Positions 1-11,101 of a DNA stretch of 64,000 nucleotides are shown here, piece after piece. Each line of letters starts with the position of its first letter. The stretch's first letter is position 1. The position numbers and the translations under genes were made by a program. The notes under the pieces were generated by a model. The model made no database searches, was not told the DNA's origin, and saw only the letters and a program-made list of their open reading frames with translations. This DNA is from Turbatrix aceti (Eukaryota > Nematoda > Chromadorea > Rhabditida > Panagrolaimidae): positions 9,176,001 through 9,240,000 of the forward strand of contig OZ017766.1 in assembly GCA_963969345.1 (NCBI GenBank), written 5' to 3'.

Positions 1-1325
1 CTGGCACCGAAAAACCAGGAAACATGGAATGGCAAGGAAAAGTGAAAAATGGAGTGAAGCTGATGTGACAAAGAGGCGGGATCACGAACTCGGACTCCGG
101 ACTCAGGACCAGGACCAGGAGGCGGTATTATTGTAAGCTACGACTAAAAAAAAAGTAAGACAAAAAATACAAAGAGAAGAGAAAAGAAGGAAAATTCGGC
201 GAAAAAAAAAGAAAAAAAAGTCTGCAGAGATGAAACATGTCTGTCTGGGAAAAGGAAAATCATCAAAAGGGCAACAAAAAAAGCCAGACATCAGCAGGTG
301 TAATAGACGGAATGGGGCCCTTGATTATGGCAAAAAACGCATCACAGCGAAAAAAAAGGATTCAGACTTTGATCTCGGCTCTGACAATGTTTTACAGTAA
401 ATATCAAAAAAACAGAAAATAAAATTTCGAGTTCGCTTACCGAACAAAATTTTTCAACATGAAAAAAATAACTTAATGGACGTCCAAATTATATAAAATA
501 AAATTTGAGTAATAGTGTCAAAATACGCTCCTATTTGGCAAAAAAATATGAATTTATTTAATTTTGGTTGAAAAAAAATTTTAATTTAAAATTCTCAAAC
601 AAGCAAAGAACAGTTTCATTTTATAATTTTGGAAAAAGTTGGGAAACTTGATTAAAAAAATGTAAACTTATGTAATCTGATTTTTTTTCTAGGAAGGTTA
701 CGGTTTTTGTATGTAGCACTTTTTGTAACTTAAGTTGATGATGTTTATTTTGTCAAAAAAAAACCACGTAACCATGCTTCCCCAAAAAAGCAGATCATCC
801 AAACTTACAATTTTTTTAAGCGGATGAACACAATTTTTCACGGATAATAAGGGCAATCTGTTCGTTATTTGTTCGCGAACGCATGTCAAAAATGATTGCA
901 CACATTTTTCACACAAGAAAAAAAATGTGGTATCATTAAATAAAGATAAAAAAATTTAAAACATTTGAACACAATTTTTGGTAACATAAAAAAAAATTTT
1001 TAAATCCAAAAACACCAAAAGCAAAATTGACGTTTGCAAAATCCTGCAAAAGAAAGTATACTGTACCCCATTATTTCCAAAATCGGCACAAGCACGAGTG
1101 CCCCATCCTGGACACTCCTGTCTGCGTAGGCCGAGGTGAGGCCTACCGCCTCGGCAATTTTGGACACCCCCGTGCAATGTATGTACTTTTACGGCAGGTT
1201 AACACGCACGTTAAACATGGGTGAGCCTGACTTGAGTCTGACATGGCCAGTTTTCGTTACTTACTGTAGTCGATAAAAAATCGACTAAATTAACACTTGA
1301 AATGCTTTTCACAACGTATTAGGCT
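1..1325. other. AT-rich intergenic DNA, no gene seen
   Basis: No exon with family similarity or a good splice framework is visible on either strand. Poly-A/poly-T runs dominate. The only compact structure is a GC-rich hairpin at about 1130-1155, where GCCGAGG pairs with CCTCGGC. Short open frames here look like chance. Confidence 0.5.
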
Positions 1326-4300
1326 TCTTATAGTAGGATGTTTGTGCAAAGACACAATTTTAATTTTACGGTATGTATATTCGATAAAATCCAAATTTTA
1401 CGCTGTAAACGGTTTGACGGGCCATTAGGTCCGGAGCCATTGATTTGAAAAAGATAATGCGCGCTTTATCATAATTGTCAAAATTGTCAATGGCGAAAGC
1501 GCGATGGAGGGAGGAGGGGAGAGCGCGCGGCGCAGGGTCAAGTGGGTGAGTGTGAGCGAGCGAGCGAGGAGACGATTGCGATTGCGTAAGACAAAAAAAC
1601 GATTCTGTTAAATTAATTTTAAAAATGTTGAAAAAAATATTTTTGAATTTCTCGGAAATAGGCAATCAGAATGATGGGTCATTTGACGATCAAAAATCAA
1701 ACATGAACAAATTTGAATTTTTGGTTTACAAAAAAATAATTTGTGCCAGTAACTGGGGTAGGGGCAAATGTGATATCAATAGCATTGCCATTTTTTGCTG
1801 AGTATGAAAAACATTTTTTCAACTTTTTAAAAATTAATTTGAATAATTCAATTTTTTGATCTCTCAGAAAATGAAATCCATGGTGAGTGGGCGGACCAGA
1901 CAGCGGGTGCAGAGACGGACGGCGCCGCACATGCCATCAGTCGAGAGAACCGCAACGGCGGTGACAGTGGGCGATTGGGTGATGGCGAAAGATGGCAAAA
2001 CAAGTGATTGTTGTTATTAATTTTGATTTATGTATCATAATTTTATGATTTTTGTTGAATTGCTATTTTTCCTAGCCCCCAGTGTTAGTGTTAGTACATA
2101 TTCTTTGAATATTTTTTTGTGTTTGGTGTTATGCTTTGAAACGGGTCAATAAGCGGTTGCAGCGGGCGAGGATTTATTAGGCGATGGCGAAAGATGCGCG
2201 ATATTGAAAAGCAACATTATTACTTATATTTTATAAAAGCGCAAAACAAATTATATGGGGCCCCGAAGGGGCCCCCATTATATTTATATATTCCAATATT
2301 TTTAAATTTGAAAGCGGGTCAAAAAACGATTATATGTATTTGATTTGATTTTGATAATATGCAAATCGTCGGTTATTCTAAAAGATAATAACAAAAAATA
2401 ATTATTTTCTATCGGTAAAATCATGATCGGCAAAAGATAATCGAAAAACGGGCAAAAAGAAAATAAACAACAAAACGATAGACGATCCTTTTCGATTTTG
2501 CGATCCTTCTGATCCTTCCTTGATGCCTTTACCTTGCCTTCCCCTTCCTTCCTTTTCCCTTCCTGGGGCCCCCGAAGGGGGCCCCCCCTTTAGCCTTGTT
2601 ACCTCTTTATATAGTAAGGTGTTTCTGCAAGGACACAATTTTAATTTTACGTTATGTATATTCGATAAAATCCAAATTTTACGCTATCAACGATCTCATA
2701 AACCATTAGGTCCGGAGGCATTCATTTGAAAAAGATAATGCGCGCTTTATCATAATTGTCAAAATTTTGTCATCAAAAATGGCGAAAGCGCTATAGAGGG
2801 AGGAGGCGGCGCGCAGGGTCAAGTGGGTGAGTGTGAGCGAGCGAGCGATAGCGCAAGGACGATTGCGTAAGACAAAAAAATGATTCTGTTAAATTAATTT
2901 TAAAAATGTTGAAAAAAATATTTTTGAATTCCTCGGAAATAGGCAATCATAATGATGGGTCATTTGACAATCAAAAATCAAAAATGAACAAATTTGAATT
3001 TTTGGTTTACAAAAAAATAATTTGTGCCAGTAACGGCGGTAGGGGCAAATGTGATATCAATAGCATTGCCATTTTTTGCTGAAGATGAAAAACATTTTTT
3101 CAACATTTTAAAAATTAATTTGAATAATTCAATTTTTTGATCTCTCAGAAAATGAAATCCATGGTGAGTGGGCGGACCAGACAGCGGGTGCAGAGACGGA
3201 CGGCGCACATGCCATCAGTCGAGAGAACCGCAACGGCGGTGACAGTGGGCGATTGGGTGATGGCGAAAGATGGCAAAACAAGTGATTGTTGTTATTAATT
3301 TTGATTTATGTATCATAATTTTATGATTTTTGTTGAATTGCTATTTTTCCTAGCCCCCAGTGTTAGTGTTAGTACATATTCTTTGAATATTTTTTTGTGT
3401 TTGGTTTTATGCTTTGAAACGGGTCAATAAGCGGTTGCAGCGGGCGAGGATTTATTAGGTGATGGCGAAAGATGCGCGATATTGAAAAGCAACATTATTA
3501 CTTATATTTTACAAAAGCGTAAAACAAATTACATGGGGCCCCGAAGGGGCCCCCATTATATTTATGTATTCCAATATTTTTAAAGCGGGTCAAAAAACGA
3601 TTATATGTATTTGATTTGATTTCGATAATATGCAAATCGTCGGTTATTCTAAAAGATAATAACAAAAAATAATTATTTTCTATCGGTAAAATTATGACCG
3701 GCAAAAGATAAACGAAAAACGGGCAAAAATAAAATAAATAAAAAAACGATAGACGATCCTTTTCGATTTTACGATCCTTCTGATCCTTCCTTGATGCCTT
3801 TACCTTGCCTTGCCTTGCCTTCCCCTTCCTTCCTTTTCCCTTCCTGGGGCCCCCGTAGGGGGCCCCCCTTTAGCCTTGTTACCTCTCTATATAGTAAGGT
3901 GTTTTTACAAAGACACAATTTTAATTTTACGGTATGTATATTCGATAAAATCCAAATTTTACGCTGATAACGGTTTGGCGGGCCATTAGGTCCGGAGCCA
4001 TTGATTTGAAAAAGATAATGCACGCTTTATCATAATTGTCAAAATAGTCAATGGCGAAAGCGCGATAGAGGGAGGAGGCGGCGCGCAGGGTCAAGTGGGT
4101 GAGTGTGAGCGAGCGAGCGATAGCGCAAGGACGATTGCGTAAGACAAAAAAATGATTCTGTTAAATTAATTTTAAAAATGTTGAAAAAAATATTTTTGAA
4201 TTCCTCGGAAATAGGCAATCATAATGATGGGTCATTTGACAATCAAAAATCAAAAATGAACAAATTTGAATTTTTGATTTTAAAAAAAATAATTTTTGCT

Positions 4301-6411
4301 AGATACTGGGGTAGGGGCAAATGTGATATCAATAGCATTGACATTTTTTGCTGCGTATGAAAAACATTTTTTCAACATTTTAAAAATTAATTTGAATAAT
4401 TCAATTTTTTGATCTCTCAGAAAATGAAATCCATGGTGAGTGGGCGGAACAGACAGCGGGTGCAGAGACGGACGGCGCACATGCCATCAGTCGAGAGAAC
4501 CGCAACGGCGGTGACAGTGGGCGATTGGGTGATGGCGAAAGATGGCAAAACAAGTGATTGTTGTTATTAATTTTGATTCATGTATCATAATTTTATGATT
4601 TTTGTTAAATTGCTATTTTTCCTGGGCCCCAGTGTTAGTGTTAGTACATATTCTTTGAATATTTTTTTGTGTTTGGTGTTATGCTTTGAAACGGGTCAAT
4701 AAGCGATTGCAGCGGGCGAGGATTTATTAGGCGATGGCGAAAGATGCGCGATATTGAAAAGCAACATTATTACTTATGTTTTACAAAAGCGTCAAACAAA
4801 TTACATGGGGCCCCAAAGGGGCCCCCATTGTATTTATGTATTCCAATATTTTTAAAGCGGGTCAAAAAACGATTATATGTATTTGATCTGATTTTGATAA
4901 TATGCAAATTATCGGTTATTCTAAAAGATAATAACAAAAAATAATTATTTTCTATCGGTAAAATTATGATCGGCAAAAGATAAACGAAAAACGGGCAAAA
5001 AGAAAATAAACAACAAAACGATAAACGATCCTTTTCGATTTTACGATCCTTCTGATCCTTCCTTGATACCTTTACCTTGCCTTCCCCTTCCTTCCTTTTC
5101 CCTTCCTGGGGCCCCCGTAGGGGGCCCCCCCTTTAGCCTTGTTACCTCTCTATATAGTAAGGTGTTTTTACAAAGACACAATTTTAATTTTACGGTATGT
5201 ATATTCGATAAAATCCAAATTTTACGCTGTAAACGGTTTGGCGGGCCATTAGGTCCGGAGCCATTGATTTGAAAAAGATAATGCGCGCTTTATCATAATT
5301 GTCAAAATTGTCAATGGCGAAAGCGCGATAGAGGGAGGAGGCGGCGCGCAGGGTCAAGTGGGTGAGTGTGAGCGAGCGAGCGATAGCGCAAGGACGATTG
5401 CGTAAGACAAAAAAATGATTCTGTTAAATTAATTTTAAAAATGTTGAAAAAAATATTTTTGAATTCCTTGGAAATAGGCAATCATGAAGATGGGTCATTT
5501 GACGATCAAAAATCAAAAATGAACAAATTTGAATTTTTGGTTTAAAAAAAATAATTTGTGCCAGTAACTGGGGTAGGGGCAAATGTGATATCAATAGCAT
5601 TGCCATTTTTTGCTGAGTATGAAAAACATTTTTTCAACTTTTTAAAAATTAATTTGAATAATTCAATTTTTTGATCTCTCACAAAATGAAATCCTTGGTT
5701 AGTGGGCGGACCAGACAGCGGGTGCAGAGACGGACGGCGCCGCACATGCCATCAGTCGAGAGAACCGCAACGGCGGTGACAGTGGGCGATTGGGTGATGG
5801 CGAAAGATGGCAAAACAAGTGATTGTTGTTATTAATTTTGATTCATGTATCATAATTTTATGATTTTTGTTAAATTGCTATTTTTCCTGGGTCCCAGTGT
5901 TAGTGTTAGTAGATACATATTTTTTGAATATTTTTTTGTGTTTGGTTTTATGTTTTGAAACGGGTCAATAAGCGGTTGCAGCGGGCGAGGATTTATTAGG
6001 CGATGGCGAAAGATGCGCGATATTGAAAAGCAACATTATTACTTATATTTTACAAAAGCGTAAAACAAATTACATGGGGCCCCGAAGGGGCCCCCATTAT
6101 ATTTATGTATTCCAATATTTTTAAAGCGGGTCAAAAAACGATTATATGTATTTGATTTGATTTCGATAATATGCAAATCGTCGGTTATTCGAAAAGATAA
6201 TAACAAAAAATAATTATTTTCTATCGGTAAAATTATGATCGGCAAAAGATAAACGTAAATCGGGCAAAAAGAAAATAAACAACAAAACGATAGACGATCC
6301 TTTTCGATTTTACGATCCTTCTGATCCTTCCTTGATGCCTTTACCTTGCCTTGCCTTGCCTTCCCCTTCCTTCCTTTTCCCTTCCTGGGGCCCCCGTAGG
6401 GGGCCCCCCTT
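1326..6411. repeat. Tandem satellite, four units of about 1.27 kb
   Basis: Four head-to-tail units can be followed with the landmark GACACAATTTT at about 1351, 2632, 3912 and 5174 (spacing about 1281, 1280 and 1262). Every unit carries two GC-rich inverted repeats of the type GGGGCCCC-GAA-GGGGCCCC (around 2257 and 2560, 3532 and 3843, 4805 and 5107, 6073 and 6385), which could form hairpins in otherwise AT-rich DNA. Each unit also keeps minus-strand open frames of about 66-78 codons, for example at 1697-1930, 2978-3208, 4280-4480 and 5542-5745. They match no family I know and may only reflect the recent copying. The array stops abruptly inside the second GC hairpin at about 6411. Confidence 0.85.
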
Positions 6412-9400
6412 TGGACCCCTAATTCGTAAATAAATTTCTTTCACACGAAAAAATGTAGTTTAATTCAAAATGCAAAATTATTGGAAAAAAAAGTCAAAAT
6501 AAATGAGAAAAGTCAAAAATTCGTTCATGACACACAAATATGTACAAAAACTAAAATTTTTCTGTTATAATAAATAATTTTCAAAAAACATCGGCATCAC
6601 TGGGAAAGTGAACTATATGTCAAAAGCAATATTTATGCAAAGAACAAAGAAAACTGGGAAGGATAAAAGTAGACACAACTTTTTCAAAAGATGACATGAA
6701 ATCTGAGCTACGATAAAACTTCTGCGGTGAGCAAAAAAAATTCTGCAAATAAATAATTTTTTGAAACATTTTCAAAAGGTTGCAGACGATCTGTGGGTTT
6801 TGTCCTATAAATAATCAATACAAATAAATACAAATATTATTCAGATTTGTGGAAAATTTATTTAAAAAAAAATATTTTTAACAAAAACTAATTTTCATGC
6901 AAAAAAAATTCCAAAAAACACAATTCATTTCAAAAACATCATTTTTTTTCCTCTAAAAATCCAATCCATCGCCTCCTTCCTCATGGATTGGAAAACATGA
7001 ATGACTAGCCGTTCCTTCCCCCCTCGGTACTCGGAGAGAGGGGGGTTAGTCATCAAGCATGTCAGAAACCTTCAAATATTGTAGCCGACAACAACCCCCC
7101 CCAAAAAAAATATTTATGATAGAGTAAGTGTTCGCTCGTCACTTACTCCGATATAAATAATACGCTTGCTTGTTTGCTCGTTCGCCAGCATGCGTGCTAT
7201 GAAAAGACTACATGATTTTTTTTCCACAGAAAAAAAAACGAGGAGTGATAGCATAAACGGATACTGCAAGTCGTACAAGATATTGCGTCAAACTGAAGTG
7301 TATCGATCGTGTTAACAAAATGGAATAAAAAAATCTAAAGTTACAAATAAGTTGAAATAAATAAAAAATCGTAAAAAAAGTGAAAAAAAACACAAAAAAT
7401 TGTGAATTACGATACATGGCAACAAAGCGAATTTTTTTCGCGTCAAGACCACAAAAAAAGTCCCAAATTACGATACAAATGCAGATCGTAACCCAAATTT
7501 TAAAAAATCTCAAAGTGAAGGTTTTTTTTTCACATCCAAAACTCGAATTTTAGGTATATTGAACGCAAGTACGGACAAAATTTGAGTCATACCATCCAAA
7601 ATACGTGTAAAAACGTGAATATACCCTGTTTTCTATACAATCACATGTTTGTATCAAACTCCAAAGATGCACCTTATCTACAGTCTAATGTCCTATGATT
7701 AAAAAAAAATGTTTATCATTGTCAATTTTTTTTGCAAAACAACCCTGAATTTTTGTTTCAATCAAAAATTAACAATAAATATAATATTTAGAACAAAAAT
7801 AAAAAATTGTTTTAAACAAATGAAAAAAAAAGATTAAAATTTACAATTCATGAAAAAAATTGAAAAAAAAATTATTTTTTCATTTATTGATTTTTTTTCA
7901 TAAATACTAAATTCGGGCAAAAAAGTAAAAAAAAGTGCACACATTTTTTTTGTGTTTTACACATTTTTTTTGTTCATTTTGCAATTTTTCACTTTTCAAA
8001 AAGCGCCGTCTTTCCAAAAACCGACATCAAACATCTGCAAAACGGACCAAATCATCCCCTCCAGTTACATATGTAGTTCCCTTCCATCCAAATATCATAT
8101 CCTGTCTGTCCGACAGACTGACTTTTACGGTTTGTTATTTGACGCAAAAAAAGTCGCTCCTAAATATCCAAAAAAATAAAAATTCAAACAAACAAAAAAA
8201 TTACCTCACTAGCGCGCCGCTCGCTCTTTCTTTATCGTTCCATAAACATCCGGGAAAAAGTCGGTGAGATAAAAAAAGCAAAAAAAAAACATTTGGTCAA
8301 AAAAAGGACGAGTCTTGCATAAATTACAAAATATTCCTGTCTACTCCCTGTAAAGATAACCCAGGGAGCGCGGAATATACATAGTTCAAAAAGGATAGGT
8401 GAGGGGTGTGGTTGGTGATCAGGCACACATTTGCACCTCTCGTCGGTCGGCAATTATTTAAATGTAAATACATAAAAACAAAACTGCGGGGCATGATACG
8501 GTTAATGTGCGTGCCGAAAAGTCAGCAGGGGCGACTGCGCGCAGGGCAGGGTACGGTGAGATGACGCCAGGTGAAATCGTAAAACACTTATTAGTGTTAG
8601 GACGGTCAAAATTAAGGTTATGAAAAAAGTTGCAAAAAAATTCAAAAATTAAAAAAAATTTTCTTCATTTTTAAATAAAAATAAAAGAAATGTAAAATTT
8701 GAAATGCAAACCTATTTTTATAAACAAAAAAAAGATTATAAACAATAAATAATTTTTTTCTAATTATTTTTGTAAAAAAATCGTTTACGAAAAAAAATTC
8801 AAGTAAAAATAAAAAAAAACAAAACTGTTAAAAAAGTCCAATACATAAAAAAACCGAGCTTACATCGAAAAAAAAAACTAAAAAAAGCAAAACAAAAAGC
8901 CTAAAAAAATCTGTGGTTTTGTTTTTGGCACAATTGTAATAATTTACATTGCAAACACTATTTTTTTTAAACTATTAAAAAAATTTATTGAACGAATAAA
9001 TAATTTTTTTTAAACGATGACTTTCCTATTCAAAAAGTTATTTTTTTGTTCGCATAAAGTTTTTTACACACTCTATGTCGTTCAATAAACTTCTCACGTG
9101 TAACACGTTCACTAGCTGTAGCACCCCTCGTAAGTTCTACGACTTTAGAAAGTCTCGAATAATAAAAACCTCCTTGATTTCGTTTTTTTCGCGTTCGATT
9201 TTTTGCAGGTGCTTTTGTGCTTGCCTCAACTCTTAAAAATAAATATTTATGTGAATAAATAAATAATTTTTTTTTCTGATAAACATTTATTTTTTATTTC
9301 TTATTAATTTATAAATAAAATGTCGAACTCAACATTTTTTATTAGCAAAAAAATACCGAACCAAAAACAAAAAACAGCAACAACAACAACAACAAGAAAA

Positions 9401-9432
9401 AAGAACCTAAAAATCTCTGACTGAATGCATGT
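6412..9432. other. Long AT-rich intergenic region, no gene seen
   Basis: Mostly homopolymer-rich DNA. Slightly richer patches lie at 6960-7200 and 8330-8600, but no frame with recognisable protein similarity or a convincing exon set was found. No tRNA-like B box with a matching stem was seen. Confidence 0.45.
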
Positions 9433-10054
9433 TTATTTATTTATTTATTTCACCATTACTCAGTGGTTAGTTATCATTAGACCAGATGTTAGGAGGCACA
9501 AATGATGTCCACGTAGGTGTAAATGTCTCGATTCGTTTTGGTCGCGATTTCTTCTTCCCATCGTTGCTGTGGTCTGTTTTTCGTCTTGTTGAACACCGAG
9601 TTGAGCGAATCGACCCAGCGTAGAGTGGAGGGAGAGCTCGAAATCGTCCTCGATGTCCTTGAGGAGAAGTCCGGAGGAGATAGGTCGCTGATCCCGCCAT
9701 TTCTGTACCATCCACTGCGTCTTCTTGACGTTGACTTCCAGTCCGACGTCCTTGCAGGCGATGGCCATATCCGATAGCATTTCCTGAAGTTCTTCGCCAG
9801 TGTGGGAGAAAAGAACGACGTCGTCAGCGTTTTGCGAATGGCTTCTTCAAAATCCGTCAGCAGTGAGCGTGCGTTGATGGTAGCGACGCTGAGCCGGAAT
9901 CTAGACATTTTTTTTTAGCCTACGTTTGACAGGGTGGCCAGCCCGGGTGTCAAACGGCGCTTTCAATTCTCACACTTGCGCTGCTTCCCGAATGCGATCG
10001 CGAGCGCAAGCTGCTGTCGCGGACAGGAGAGGCGGAATAAATCCGACCGTCCGT
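9433..10054 (-). mobile_element. Internally deleted non-LTR retrotransposon (RTE-like), with 12-bp target duplication
   Basis: The element reads on the minus strand from 10054 to 9433 and is flanked by CTGAATGCATGT at 9421-9432 and 10055-10066, a 12-bp target-site duplication. Its 3' end is a short (AAAT)n tail, typical of RTE/CR1-type elements. A start codon at 9908 opens with residues resembling the beginning of an endonuclease domain (VATINARSL). At about 9835 this joins, out of frame, to the C-terminal half of a reverse transcriptase: the metal-binding ADD box (ADDVVLFSHTGEELQEM) and then VGLEVNVKKTQWM. A C-terminal motif RPQQRWEEEI follows in another frame. Most of the endonuclease and the front of the RT are therefore missing and the element cannot be autonomous. 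A nearly identical 5' segment with the same junction lies at 63761-64000. Clade assignment is from memory of motifs. Confidence 0.8.
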
Positions 10055-10066
10055 CTGAATGCATGT

Positions 10067-11101
10067 ATTATAACATAATCCGTAATCGACATGCTGAAAG
10101 CCACAAAAAAACCCCATAGCAGCAATAGCTAATAAATAGGGCATACAAGGAAGGCAATAAAAGACACAAATGACATCCACGGTTACAAACAACCCCGGGC
10201 ATCGTTCTTTGCTTTCTTTAAACCCTTGTCTTTCTTATTTTTTTGAACAGGTATAAAAAATATGTATGTAAACTAAAAAATGCAAATGTCCGCAAGAAAT
10301 TGTTTTTTTTTCAAACATAACAAAAAAAATGGTTACATTCTGTTTTTTCAAACAACATAAAATTTTGTTGCATTTTCAGTTTTTTTTAAACGTAGAAAAT
10401 TTTGCCCGTGTCAGTTCAGAAAACCAAAAAAAAAGTTCAAAAAACTGCAAAAAAAGTATTATTTTGGGAAAAAATATCGTAAAACTTATGTATCGTAAAA
10501 AGTAAAAAAATCCCAGCAAAAAAAGTTGTTTCTATTTAAATTCCTCAAAAGTTTTGCAACGAAAATTTCAAACAGATCGTAATTTTTGTTTTTAAATAAA
10601 TTTATTATGTTAGGAAAATTTACCGTTTTTTTTCCAAAAATCGTTTTTTTTTTCAACAAAAAAAAAATTTCTTTTATATTTTTTTTTGTGTTCGATTTTT
10701 TTTTAAATTTTATTTACCTATCATTTTTTGGTATTTATGGACACGGCGATAAAAAAAATCTGGACAAAGAAAGGCACAAATTTGCATACATCCGCGACCA
10801 CAACCACCATCGTTCTTTGCTTTTTTTCAACCCTCGACTGTGTCTTTTCTTTCATTTCTTCTTCTTCCTTTTTTTTCCAAGCAGGTATAAAAAATGCAGC
10901 CAGCTTTGTTTGGCAAGCAGTTTTTTTTTTCTTCCCGAACATGTCAATTACATTTTTTTTCAAAAAACAAAGAAAAAAAACTCAACAAACGTCATAAATT
11001 CAAACAACAACAACACGAAATTCGTGTTGAATGCAAATAAACGAACGAACAAAGAAAAGCCTTTCGCCTTTCGTCTTCGTTTTTGATGTCGCCGCCGTCG
11101 A
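10067..11101. other. Intergenic, with a diverged duplicated segment
   Basis: AT-rich DNA downstream of UTP3. Two segments, about 10150-10330 and 10760-10950, share a common order of motifs (CACCATCGTTCTTTGCTTT-like, a T-rich tract, then CAGGTATAAAAAATG) and look like an old direct duplication. No coding exon is supported. Confidence 0.4.

Noticed and set aside
1697..5745. Repeated 66-78-codon minus-strand frames in the satellite as genes
   Set aside because: They recur only because the unit is tandemly copied; no splice signals, known domain or third-position bias could be shown by eye.
7000..7200. tRNA or other structured RNA in the GC-richer patch
   Set aside because: No B box, cloverleaf or known small-RNA motif could be matched.
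7208..7513. 101-codon Phe/Ile-rich minus-strand frame as a membrane protein
   Set aside because: Composition follows the A/T-rich DNA, with no homologue-like pattern or neighbouring exon.
10586..11086. 166-codon plus-strand frame
   Set aside because: Rich in Phe, Lys and Asn from homopolymer runs and located antisense to the UTP3 3' region.
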